Notes under the pieces: generated by a model
Databases searched by the model: none
What the model saw: only the letters and a program-made list of their open reading frames with translations
Told to the model about the DNA's origin: nothing
Translations under genes and position numbers: made by a program
Assembly: GCF_031583025.1 (NCBI RefSeq)
Contig: NZ_CP134062.1
Coordinates: forward strand, 6,297,234 to 6,361,233
From: Mycobacterium sp. Z3061
GTDB lineage: Bacteria; Actinomycetota; Actinomycetes; Mycobacteriales; Mycobacteriaceae
Direction of reading: 5' to 3'
Length of the DNA stretch: 64,000 bases
In this document: in pieces, positions 20,020 through 27,984 of the stretch
How positions within the stretch are numbered: position 1 is the first letter of the stretch
Layout of the letters: the number at the start of each line of letters is the position of its first letter

Positions 20020-22604
20020 CCATCGTCGCTGAACACGTCTCGATCGACGCGCTGCGTGCCCAGCTACGCAGCGAGGTGAATCTGGCCGCGCGGGTGGTTC
20101 CCACCCACTACCCGCTGGAGACCTTCATCGCCGTCAACCCGCTGGCCGGACTGGAAGGTATGCCATTCGAGCAGGCGGTGCTGCGCGCCGGTGACCTCTA
20201 CGGTGTCGCGGGACTGCTCGATGAGACCGCCTACCGCGACCTTTACCACCGCGGACGGATCACCGACGCCGACCTCGAATCGGCACTGCGGCTGCGTTAC
20301 CCCACCCTGCTGGACGGAGAATCCATCCAGCTGGGTGCCCGGCGCGTGACACCTGCCGAGTTGTTGCGCGACGACCTGCTCAACGGCCGCGTCGCGCCCA
20401 AGCCGTTGCGCCGCAACAAGATGCGCAGTGAGCAACTCGCACCGCAGGTAGCCGAGGAGGTGGACGCTCAAGCCGCCAAATGGAGTACGGCATTCTTCGG
20501 ATCACCCGCGGCGGGTTGGCCGATGCCCGCGCGTGAACGAGGCTTCTTCCACGCCTGGCGGACTCTGGCCGCCGGCGATCACAAATTGAGACGAAAGGTC
20601 CGCGCCGCCCTACGCGAGGTGCCCGAACGAGCCGACGACGCTGCACTGCAGGCGCTGCGGCAACTGGGCGTCACCGACGACGAACGCATCACCTACCTGC
20701 AGGCGCATCTGACCCGCCTTCCCGGCTGGGCGGCGTACGTCCGTTGGTATGCCGAGCGGATGGTCGGCGCGGACCTCCTCGACTACCTGGCCCTGCGTCT
20801 GACCTACGAAGCATTGCTGCTGCCTGACAACGCTTCTGAGCCGGCCGCCGATGTCGACGCCATCGACCGCCCAGCCATCGCCTCCGCGGAGCAGCGGGCA
20901 GCGGATCTCGCGCGCATCTGGGGCCTGAACGAGTTGAGTGACGATGAGCTGGCTTCGGCCGCAAGGATCTTGGCAGCTCTTCCGGTCACGACCCGGCCGG
21001 TGGTTTGGCAACAGGCCTACGAGGCGCACTACCGCGACGCGCTGCTGAAGTCCTTGAGTGGCAGCACTACGCAGGGGTCCCACGGGCGGCCGCACATCCA
21101 ACTTGTGTGCTGCATCGACGCTCGGTCGGAAGGCCTGCGCCGGCGCATCGAAACCAAGGGCGGATACGAAACCCTCGGCTTTGCAGGGTTTTTCGCGGTC
21201 GCCATCCGGTTCACCGACCTGGTCGGCGGAGCACCCAACGAGCTGTGCCCGGTTCTGATTCGTCCCCAGCACGAAGTCCGCGAAAGCCCGGCACCCGAAG
21301 GTGTGCGTGCGGCCAAGCGGCTACGAGACGGCAGTGTCGTCATGGCCGGCGCCGAGGCCGCCTTCAACACCGCGAAGCAGGCACTTCTGGCGCCGTTCAC
21401 CCTGGCCGAGGCCTCTGGCTGGGCCGCCGGTCCATGGGCTGCCGCAAAGACGCTGAGCCCGAAAGCCAGCGGCACCCTGCGCCGGCGCCTGCGCGACCGG
21501 CTGGCCCCGCCCGCACCCACCGTTCTCTCCGTCAACGACAGCGTCGATCTGGCACAACGGGCCCTCTACGCTCAAGTGGCTCTCACCACCATGGGCCTCA
21601 CCAGCGGATTCGCCCGCCTGGTAGTGATGTGCGGACACGGCAGCACCACCGAGAACAACCCCTACCAGGCGGCGCTGGACTGCGGGGCGTGCGGCGGGCA
21701 ACCGGGTGGCCCCAACGCGCGAACCGCGGTCGCCATCCTCAACAACGCCGACGTCCGTGCGGAGTTGCGCGATATGGGGATCTCGATTCCAGAGGACACC
21801 TGGTTCGTCGCCGCTCTGCACGACACGGCCACGGACCGGGTTTCTGTCCTGGACGAGCACCTGGTCCCGGCGAGCCATGTGGCGGACCTGCGCCGGCTGA
21901 GCACCGATCTCGAGGTGGCCGGTGCGGAGTTGGCCGCCGAGCGCTGCGCCGTCCTACCCGGCGGCCCGGCCCGGCCGGACCCGACGCGGGCAGCGCGGCA
22001 CGTCGCCAACCGCTCCGCCGACTGGGCGCAGGTCTTTCCCGAATGGGGGCTGGCCGGCAACGCTGCCTTCATCGTCGGGCCCCGCGACCTCAGCAGCGGC
22101 CTCGACCTGGGGCGACGGACCTTCCTGCACTCCTACGAAGCTGACGTCGACCCGGACGGCAGCGCGTTGGAGACGATCCTGACCGCCCCCATGGTCGTGG
22201 CCCAGTGGATCAGTTGTCAGTACTACTTCTCGACGGTTGCGCCGGAGCTGTTCGGAGCGGGGACCAAGACCGTCCACAACGTGGTCGCCGGAGTGGGCGT
22301 GCTCGCCGGCCACGGCGGTGACCTGCAGCTGGGACTGCCTCGCCAATCGGTTACCGACGGTCAGACGTTCGGGCACGAGCCGATGCGCCTGCTGACCGTC
22401 GTCCAGGCCCCGCTCGAGCGAATCGACATGATCGTCGACCGCAACCCCGTCCTCCAGCATCTGTTCGGAAACGACTGGGTAGCCCTCGCGGCCCGCGAAA
22501 AGCCGGGAGACGACTGGCAGCGCTGGACTCGCAACGGCTGGCGGAGCTGGGAATCGGGAGTCGAAAAGCACAACGCAACTGAGGAGGTATTGCCATGCCG
22601 CTGA
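20016..22604 (+). CDS. dabA: DabA: DUF2309 carbonic-anhydrase-like subunit of a bicarbonate pump
   Basis: Protein of 862 aa (DUF2309). It has the DabA zinc-site pattern: CID at residues 366-368 (VCCIDARSEG) and H541 followed 15 residues later by C556 (CGHGSTTENNP through DCGACGG), the same spacing as the C351, D353, H524, C539 set reported for the Halothiobacillus protein. This site resembles that of beta-carbonic anhydrases. The true start is ATG 20016, overlapping the dabB stop, with AGGAG seven bases before; a much longer open frame upstream runs antisense-like through dabB and is discarded. No membrane helices; expected to sit on the cytoplasmic side of DabB. Confidence 0.9.
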   Translation: MTIVAEHVSIDALRAQLRSEVNLAARVVPTHYPLETFIAVNPLAGLEGMPFEQAVLRAGDLYGVAGLLDETAYRDLYHRGRITDADLESALRLRYPTLLDGESIQLGARRVTPAELLRDDLLNGRVAPKPLRRNKMRSEQLAPQVAEEVDAQAAKWSTAFFGSPAAGWPMPARERGFFHAWRTLAAGDHKLRRKVRAALREVPERADDAALQALRQLGVTDDERITYLQAHLTRLPGWAAYVRWYAERMVGADLLDYLALRLTYEALLLPDNASEPAADVDAIDRPAIASAEQRAADLARIWGLNELSDDELASAARILAALPVTTRPVVWQQAYEAHYRDALLKSLSGSTTQGSHGRPHIQLVCCIDARSEGLRRRIETKGGYETLGFAGFFAVAIRFTDLVGGAPNELCPVLIRPQHEVRESPAPEGVRAAKRLRDGSVVMAGAEAAFNTAKQALLAPFTLAEASGWAAGPWAAAKTLSPKASGTLRRRLRDRLAPPAPTVLSVNDSVDLAQRALYAQVALTTMGLTSGFARLVVMCGHGSTTENNPYQAALDCGACGGQPGGPNARTAVAILNNADVRAELRDMGISIPEDTWFVAALHDTATDRVSVLDEHLVPASHVADLRRLSTDLEVAGAELAAERCAVLPGGPARPDPTRAARHVANRSADWAQVFPEWGLAGNAAFIVGPRDLSSGLDLGRRTFLHSYEADVDPDGSALETILTAPMVVAQWISCQYYFSTVAPELFGAGTKTVHNVVAGVGVLAGHGGDLQLGLPRQSVTDGQTFGHEPMRLLTVVQAPLERIDMIVDRNPVLQHLFGNDWVALAAREKPGDDWQRWTRNGWRSWESGVEKHNATEEVLPCR

Positions 22605-22918
22605 ATGGCCTGACAAAAATGACGAAAATCGAAGTGGTGGTGGGCGGCGATCACGCGTCCGCGGTTCGCGACCAATTCCACAGCGCAGGCGCCACCGGGT
22701 TCACCAGTGTCTCGGGCGTCTCTGGGCTCGGGCATCACGGCTATCACCAGGGCCGGCTGCTCTTCAACCAGCAAGCGGCACTCGAAATGCTCATCACCGT
22801 CGTGCCGGACACCAAGTCAGAGGCACTGGTAGCCGGATTACGACGGCTACTCGAGGGTTCGCCGGGGGTCATGTTCGTGACCGACACCTACGTCAGCCGG
22901 CCCGAGTACTTCAGCTGA
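22595..22918 (+). CDS. PII-like small signalling protein
   Basis: Protein of 107 aa with a ferredoxin-like alpha/beta pattern: a first strand IEVVVGG, a helix, a flexible middle loop rich in Gly/His (SGVSGLGHHGYHQGR) where PII proteins have the T-loop, then a second half (ALEMLITVVPDTKSEALVAGLRRLL) and a last strand VMFVTDTYVSRP. It overlaps the end of dabA by ten bases and has the strongest ribosome site of the operon (GAGGAGGT). PII-like proteins are known partners of carbon transporters, where they sense adenine nucleotides or bicarbonate. Family assignment is by pattern, and the ligand is unknown. Confidence 0.72.
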   Translation: MPLNGLTKMTKIEVVVGGDHASAVRDQFHSAGATGFTSVSGVSGLGHHGYHQGRLLFNQQAALEMLITVVPDTKSEALVAGLRRLLEGSPGVMFVTDTYVSRPEYFS

Positions 22919-22943
22919 AACCAACCACAGAAAGGTAACGAAA

Positions 22944-23555
22944 ATGTCCAACCCCACTTCCGCCTGGCAGGGCCTGCAAGCCGGAAATCAGCACTTCCAC
23001 AACACCTTGCGCAAGCAGCACAGCGTCGCCAACGGACAGCCGCCCGCCGCCGTCGTGTTCCGCTCCGCAGATTCCGACGTGCCGAGCCAGGTGGTGTTCG
23101 GTCAGAGCTGGGGCTCGATCATCGACGTCAGCAACTGGGGACACGTCATCGACACCGGCGTGCTGGCCACCCTCGAGTACGCCGTCGGCACCCTCAAGAC
23201 GCCGTTGATCGTCATCCTCGGCCACTCGGACTCCAGCGCCATGCAGACGGCCCTCGATGCCTGGAACAACGCCAACTTCCCCGACGGCGCCACGCGTGCC
23301 GTCGTCGAACAGGCGGTTTCCTCCCTGGCCCGCGCCGACGCCGGCATCAATACCGCCGACGATCTGACGGCCGCTCACGTGGCACACGTCGGGGTGTCGC
23401 TGCTGCACAAATCGCCGCTGGTCGCCAAGGCGGTCGACAGCGGACGGTGTGCAATCGTCGCCGCCCTACTCGACCGTGCGGACGGTCGGGTCCAGGTCTG
23501 CGGGACCATCGGGCAGGTTTCCGACAACGAGACACCGTTGCTGCGGGTCGTGTAA
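22944..23555 (+). CDS. Beta-carbonic-anhydrase homologue lacking its zinc ligands
   Basis: Protein of 203 aa aligning with CanB from end to end (SAWQGLQAGNQHF; GVLATLEYAVGTLKTPLIVILGHSD). At the active site, the first zinc Cys is Ser41, the second is Ser97, and the catalytic Arg of the Asp-Arg dyad is Asp45 (SADSDV against CADSRV in CanB). Only Asp43 and His94 remain. It cannot bind zinc in the usual way and is probably not a carbonic anhydrase. The frame is intact, has a good ribosome site (AAAGG), and lies 25 bases after the PII-like gene, so it is not a decayed gene. A regulatory or structural role in the pump is my inference. Confidence 0.85.
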   Translation: MSNPTSAWQGLQAGNQHFHNTLRKQHSVANGQPPAAVVFRSADSDVPSQVVFGQSWGSIIDVSNWGHVIDTGVLATLEYAVGTLKTPLIVILGHSDSSAMQTALDAWNNANFPDGATRAVVEQAVSSLARADAGINTADDLTAAHVAHVGVSLLHKSPLVAKAVDSGRCAIVAALLDRADGRVQVCGTIGQVSDNETPLLRVV

Positions 23556-23616
23556 GAAGTGCGAGCTGCCGGGCCCGGCGGATTCCGCCGAGCCCGGCCG
23601 CCTGCTGGAACCTCTG

Positions 23617-24465
23617 ATGAACGCACCCATTGACTCCTACGCCGGGACGGTGATCGCGATGGGCACCATGCACGGCAAAGAGCGGCAGGTGGCGCCGGCC
23701 TTCGCCGCAGAGATCGGTGCCCGGGTGATCGCCCCGCCAGGCATCGACACCGACCAGTTCGGCACCTTTGCCGGTGAGATCACCAGGACGCTGGCGCCGG
23801 TGGCAGCGGCCTCGGCGAAGGCCCGGTTGGCCATGAGCGCGGCCGGAGTGCCCTACGGAGTGGCCAGCGAAGCCAGCTACGACACGTGGTACGGCATGCT
23901 GGCCGTGCACCAGGAGATTCTGGTGTTCGTCGACGACACCCGGGGCATTCAGGTGGTGGAAGGTGTGAACATCCCACGTACCCCCGGCCCGCCGAAATTG
24001 GTCATGAGCGGCCATGAAGCCGTCGACGCCGCGCGACACTTCGGGTTCCCCGAGCAGGGAGCGGTCGTCAAAGCCACCGTCGAAGGGGATACGCGCGTTT
24101 TCGGCAAGGGACTCACGGATGCTTTCGCTCTCGTCGAGATCGTCGACAACGCCGTGGCGGCCGCGGACAACCGGTGCGCCCTGCTGGAACCCGACCTCCG
24201 GGCACATCACAACCCGGGGCGCCGGGAAGTCCTGTCCGCCCTGGCCAATCGACTCGCCGGCCGGCTCGCCACCCCGTGCCCAGGGTGCATGTCACCTGGA
24301 TACGGGCGGGTCGCGGTCCGCGAAGGGTTACCGTGCCGAGCATGCGGGTCGCCCACCACACTCGTCGCGGCCGACATCCTCGGCTGCCCGGCGTGTGACC
24401 ACCACAGCGAGGATGCCCGCGGCGGGCTGGCGGAGCCACGCTACTGCCCCGAATGCAACCCCTAA
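23617..24465 (+). CDS. DUF6671-type protein with C-terminal zinc-ribbon cysteines
   Basis: Protein of 282 aa. The N-terminal two thirds start GTVIAMGTMHGKERQVAP and contain FGTFAGEITRTL, which I recognise as the DUF6671 family. The C-terminus has four CxxC pairs (C221/C224, C240/C243, C257/C260, C277/C280), enough for two zinc ribbons. ATG 23617 is chosen because conservation begins there; upstream codons overlap the preceding gene in another frame. It follows 61 bases after the carbonic-anhydrase-like gene on the same strand, probably the last gene of the operon. Biochemical function is unknown. Confidence 0.75.
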   Translation: MNAPIDSYAGTVIAMGTMHGKERQVAPAFAAEIGARVIAPPGIDTDQFGTFAGEITRTLAPVAAASAKARLAMSAAGVPYGVASEASYDTWYGMLAVHQEILVFVDDTRGIQVVEGVNIPRTPGPPKLVMSGHEAVDAARHFGFPEQGAVVKATVEGDTRVFGKGLTDAFALVEIVDNAVAAADNRCALLEPDLRAHHNPGRREVLSALANRLAGRLATPCPGCMSPGYGRVAVREGLPCRACGSPTTLVAADILGCPACDHHSEDARGGLAEPRYCPECNP

Positions 24466-24477
24466 CGGCGATCGCAA

Positions 24478-24524
24478 GCGCGGCGTTGCCGCGCGTAGCG
24501 GGTCGTTGCCGCGCGTAGCGGGTC
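24478..24524. terminator. Hairpin and 20-bp tandem repeat between convergent genes
   Basis: GCGCGGC-gtt-GCCGCGC (24478-24494) is a perfect 7-bp hairpin. It overlaps two head-to-tail copies of a 20-base unit (24485-24504 and 24505-24524). Located between the DUF6671 gene (+) and the winged-helix gene (-), it probably ends transcription from both sides. Confidence 0.5.
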
Positions 24525-24548
24525 GCCGCAATCGGTCCTAGCGCCAGG

Positions 24549-24887
24549 TCAGGAGAGCGCGGTGACCAACTCACCGACGGTGTGGTTGGCTTCGAGCGGG
24601 TGTCGCAGCCTGCCTTCGGGGTTGACTTCGTAGACGTTGCGGCGGCCGACCTTCGACTTGATCAGGTAACCCTCGGCGGTCAGGTCGGTCAAGATGGCCT
24701 GTACCGAGCGCTCGGTGATACCGACCCGCAGGGCCAACTCGCGCGCCGTCAACTCTTCACCTGAGGAGATGCATATCAGGACGTGAGCGTGGTTGGTCAG
24801 AAACGTCCAGCTTCGGTCCTGCGGTTCGAGCACAGGCGGAGCAACTCCCCTGCGCTTTCCGGCCACAGACTTCCCGGCAACAGCCAC
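24549..24887 (-). CDS. Winged-helix transcriptional regulator (MarR/ArsR-like)
   Basis: Protein of 112 aa. After a basic 28-residue lead, a winged helix-turn-helix runs from SWTFLTNHAHVL through ELALRVGITERSVQAILTDL (recognition helix) to a wing GYLIKSKVGRRNVYEVNP, then a short helix ending the protein. No metal or ligand cysteines are seen. GTG start is a guess; the ribosome site is poor. It points toward the DAB operon end (convergent) and is the only regulator in the island, so it is the prime candidate for the 18-bp palindrome before dabB. Confidence 0.75.
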   Translation of the reverse strand: MAVAGKSVAGKRRGVAPPVLEPQDRSWTFLTNHAHVLICISSGEELTARELALRVGITERSVQAILTDLTAEGYLIKSKVGRRNVYEVNPEGRLRHPLEANHTVGELVTALS

Positions 24888-24999
24888 CGCTCGATGATAC
24901 CCATGCCTGATTCACGTAAACGACTTCGCCAATTCACCCGCGCGTCGGAACCGGCCTGACCCGCTTGGCCGTCGACGGCGCCGACCGTGGCGCTTCGAG

Positions 25000-25773
25000 T
25001 CACCGCTTACCGCCGGCCAGGAAAGATTCCACGGCCTGCCGGTAGGCCTCGGGCGCGTCGTCGTGCACCAGGTGCCCGGCCTCCGGGACCGCTAGATACG
25101 TTGTCGGGAAATCCCTTTGAGCCATCTGACGCATCTGGCCCGGCGGCGTGACGGTGTTGCCCGCCTCGATCAGCAGGGCCGGCGCGCGTACGCCGCGCCA
25201 CTGCGCCCAGTAGTCGCGGGTGCCCCACTCCGCGGCGATCTCAATCCATCGCTGGGGGTGCCCGTGCAGGCGCCAGCCCGTGTCGGTACGGTCGAACGCC
25301 TCCAGGAAGTACTGGCCGGCAACCGGACCGAATTCGGCGAATACCCTTTCAGCAGAATCGAATTCAACCGGCAGCGCGTGCAGCCAGGGCTCCCACGGCC
25401 CGGTGGTCCGCCCGACGAAATCCGGGGCCATGTCCTCCACCACCAGCGCGCTCACCAGGTCCGGCCGCTCGGCGGCCAGACACCAGGAGTGCAGGCCGCC
25501 CATCGAATGCCCGATCAGGACGACCTGGGCGTTCAGCGAGCCGACCGCATCGCCGAGATCGGCGACGAAACGTTCGGTGCTGATCGGGTAGGGGTCCTCG
25601 ACGTCACGCCCCCGGTGCCAGGGGGCGTCGTAGGTGTAGACCGCGCCCAGCCGGGTGAGCCACGGCAGCTGTCGCGGCCAGGTGGTGCCGCGTCCCATCA
25701 GTCCGTGTACCAGAACCAGCGGCCTGCCCGCTCCGCCGCGATGGGTCAGCAGATCGGCGGCCATGTTCGGCAC
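25000..25773 (-). CDS. Alpha/beta-fold hydrolase (Rv3591c-like)
   Basis: Protein of 257 aa with an alpha/beta hydrolase fold: oxyanion region VHGLMGRGTTW, nucleophile elbow GHSMGG (Ser about residue 94), an acid in the later strand (LIEAGNTVTP region) and catalytic His in EAGHLVHDD. It diverges from mhuD with a 14-base gap and matches Rv3591c in position. Substrate unknown. Confidence 0.88.
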   Translation of the reverse strand: MPNMAADLLTHRGGAGRPLVLVHGLMGRGTTWPRQLPWLTRLGAVYTYDAPWHRGRDVEDPYPISTERFVADLGDAVGSLNAQVVLIGHSMGGLHSWCLAAERPDLVSALVVEDMAPDFVGRTTGPWEPWLHALPVEFDSAERVFAEFGPVAGQYFLEAFDRTDTGWRLHGHPQRWIEIAAEWGTRDYWAQWRGVRAPALLIEAGNTVTPPGQMRQMAQRDFPTTYLAVPEAGHLVHDDAPEAYRQAVESFLAGGKR

Positions 25774-25775
25774 GG

Positions 25776-25781
25776 TAGCCT
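25776..25781 (+). promoter_or_regulatory. -10 element of a leaderless mhuD promoter
   Basis: TAGCCT (TANNNT) ends six bases before the mhuD ATG at 25788. No ribosome site fits in the gap. Confidence 0.5.
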
Positions 25782-25787
25782 AGCCAC

Positions 25788-26105
25788 ATGCCAGTGGTGA
25801 AAATCAATGCAATCTCGGTGCCCGCCGGCGCTGGCCCCGAACTGGAAAAACGCTTCGCTCATCGCGCGCACGCGGTGGACAACCAGCCCGGCTTCCTCGG
25901 CTTTCAGCTGCTGCGTCCGGTCAAAGGTGAAGACCGCTACTTTGTGGTGACACAGTGGGAGTCTGATGAAGCGTTCCAGGCCTGGGCGAACGGGCCCGCG
26001 AGAGAAGCCCACGCAGGAGAGCGCGCCAACCCCGTGGCCAGCGGTGCGTCCCTGCTGGAATTCGAGGTTGTGCTCGACGTTGCCGGGACCACCGAGGCTG
26101 GGTAG
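25788..26105 (+). CDS. mhuD: Heme-degrading monooxygenase MhuD
   Basis: ABM-fold enzyme of 105 aa that opens heme to mycobilin and releases iron. The key residues reported for the M. tuberculosis protein (Rv3592) fall at the same numbers here: N7, W66 and H75 (the last in REAHAG). The 5' end is probably leaderless. lpqF begins inside its 3' end. Confidence 0.95.
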   Translation: MPVVKINAISVPAGAGPELEKRFAHRAHAVDNQPGFLGFQLLRPVKGEDRYFVVTQWESDEAFQAWANGPAREAHAGERANPVASGASLLEFEVVLDVAGTTEAG

Positions 26106-27447
26106 GCGGCGCGCGGCGCCGCGCCGGGCGCTGGCGTTGAGCGCCGCTGCCGCGCTCGTGGTGACGCTCACTCCGGGGTGCTCCTCCTCACCCACTCCGT
26201 CGGCGAACGCGGCGAACGTGGGACACCGAATCGACACCAGCACGCCACCGGGTCTGCGGGCTCAGCAGACCATGGACATGCTGAACTCCGAGTGGCCTAT
26301 CGGCCCGGACGGCGTGCGCACGCTGGCCACCGCCGACAAGGTCGAATCAGTTGAAGCCTCCATGGAGAGCCTATGGTGGGACCGGCCGTTCACCCTGGAC
26401 TCGGTATTCATCGGGGCCAACGTGGCGACGCTGCAACTGATCTCCTCTTACGGCGCGCGCCAGGACATCCGGATCCACACCGGCGATACCGGCGAGGTCG
26501 ACCGGTTCGAAGTCGACACCCAACCGCCACCGCCGATCAACAATTGGTCGGACGTGGACGCGGTGCTGAGCAAGACCGGCGCCCGGTATTCCTATCAGGT
26601 GGCCAGGGTCGACAACGGTCAATGCGACCGGGTGGCGGGCGCCAACACCGCCCAACCCCTGCCGTTGGCATCCATTTTCAAGCTGTACGTATTACACGCC
26701 GTCGCGACCGCGGTCACGAACGGCACGGTCTCCTGGGACGACCAGTTGACGGTGACCGCCAAGGGCAAGGCCGTCGGTTCCTCGGGCCTGGAACTGGCGG
26801 TGGGCGACCATGTTTCGGTGCGCACAGCCGCCGAGAAGATGATCGCCACCAGTGACAACATGGCCACTGACATGTTGATCGAGCGAGTGGGAACTCGCGC
26901 CATCGAGCAAGCCCTGGCCAGCGCAGGGCACCACGATCCGGCCAGCATGACGCCATTCCCCACCATGTACGAGTTGTTCTCGATCGGCTGGGGACAGCCG
27001 GACGTGCGTGAGCAGTGGAAGAACGCGACCCAACAGGAACGGGCCGCGCTACTGGCCCAGGCGAATTCGACCGAGTACAAGCCCGATCCATTTCGCGCGC
27101 ACACGCCCGCCTCGGCCTACGGCGCCGAGTGGTATGGCAACGCCGAGGACATCTGCCGGGTTCACGTGGCATTGCAGTCCGACGCCGTGGGCGCGGCCGC
27201 GCCGGTGCGGCAGATCCTGTCCGCGGTAGCCGGCATCCGCTTGGACCCCAACGTGTGGCCGTACATCGGCGCGAAAGCCGGTGGGCTGCCCGGAGATCTG
27301 ACGTTCAGCTGGTATGCGGTCGACAAGACCGGCCAGCCCTGGGTGGTCAGTTTCCAGTTGAACTGGCCGCACGACCACGGGCCGACGGTGACCAGCTGGA
27401 TGCTGAAGGTCGCCCAGCAGGTCTTTGCGCTGGTGGCGCCCCGCTGA
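26080..27447 (+). CDS. lpqF: Lipoprotein LpqF, serine beta-lactamase/PBP-like
   Basis: Secreted lipoprotein of about 455 aa. TTG 26080 is chosen because it gives a normal signal peptide (RRRAAPRRALALSAAAAL, lipobox LTPGC) and nearly the length I recall for Rv3593; GTG 26044 is an alternative. The gene overlaps the mhuD end by 26 bases. After an N-terminal domain, a serine-hydrolase fold carries SIFK (SxxK), SDN (TSDNMATD) and KAGG, the three active-site motifs of class A beta-lactamases and PBPs. Probably a cell-wall amidase, esterase or beta-lactamase-like enzyme; activity not predictable. Confidence 0.87.
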   Translation: MPGPPRLGRRRAAPRRALALSAAAALVVTLTPGCSSSPTPSANAANVGHRIDTSTPPGLRAQQTMDMLNSEWPIGPDGVRTLATADKVESVEASMESLWWDRPFTLDSVFIGANVATLQLISSYGARQDIRIHTGDTGEVDRFEVDTQPPPPINNWSDVDAVLSKTGARYSYQVARVDNGQCDRVAGANTAQPLPLASIFKLYVLHAVATAVTNGTVSWDDQLTVTAKGKAVGSSGLELAVGDHVSVRTAAEKMIATSDNMATDMLIERVGTRAIEQALASAGHHDPASMTPFPTMYELFSIGWGQPDVREQWKNATQQERAALLAQANSTEYKPDPFRAHTPASAYGAEWYGNAEDICRVHVALQSDAVGAAAPVRQILSAVAGIRLDPNVWPYIGAKAGGLPGDLTFSWYAVDKTGQPWVVSFQLNWPHDHGPTVTSWMLKVAQQVFALVAPR

Positions 27448-27984
27448 CTAGATCCGCAGGGTCCAGACCCCGCCCCGGCGATGCAGCACGGTGTGGCCGG
27501 CGGGGGCAACATCGATGCGCCAGAACGATTTCGGTGGTGCGCTCAGGGCCACCAGGATCGCCGCTCGGATGACCGCGGGGTGAGTGACTGCTACCGTCCG
27601 GACCGCGTCGTCCAGCTGCGTCAGCCAACCGGCGACCCGCTCGACCAGTTCGACGATCGACTCCCCGCGGTGCGGCGCCGCGGCCGGTTCGGTCAGCCAA
27701 TCCCGCAGGCCGGCGGGCGGAATGTTCTGCAGCTCTTGGCCGCGCCACTGTCCGCAGTCCAGGTCGGCCAGCCGGGGCTCGACGATGGCCTGCAGACCAA
27801 GCAGTTCCGCGGTTTCGCGCGTCCGCAGTTCGGGCCCGGCGAGTGCCCGCTCGGCGATGACCGGACACCCGGTCTGACGGCGACCGATCTCGCTGAGCGG
27901 TTCGTCGACCGGGAAACGCCCCGCCGACATCGCGTCCGTCATCGCGTGCGAAATCAGCGTCAGCCGGGCGGTGGGCCGGGTCAC
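27448..27984 (-). CDS. Histidine-phosphatase-like protein with altered RHG motif
   Basis: Protein of 178 aa, CobC/phosphoglycerate-mutase-like fold. The usual catalytic RHG reads SHA here (LTLISHAMTDA), so the phosphate-binding Arg is lost, while the nucleophilic His, a later RTRETAELLG segment, DLDCGQWRG and the second His in VTHPAVIRA remain. It is the third gene of the cobalt operon and overlaps cbtA by four bases. A role in cobalamin or cobalt use is inferred from context; phosphatase activity is uncertain. Confidence 0.8.
   Translation of the reverse strand: MTRPTARLTLISHAMTDAMSAGRFPVDEPLSEIGRRQTGCPVIAERALAGPELRTRETAELLGLQAIVEPRLADLDCGQWRGQELQNIPPAGLRDWLTEPAAAPHRGESIVELVERVAGWLTQLDDAVRTVAVTHPAVIRAAILVALSAPPKSFWRIDVAPAGHTVLHRRGGVWTLRI

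Noticed and set aside
22944-23555. Pseudogene call for the carbonic-anhydrase homologue
   Set aside because: The frame is intact over the full family length, with a good ribosome site and operon position; only active-site residues are changed.
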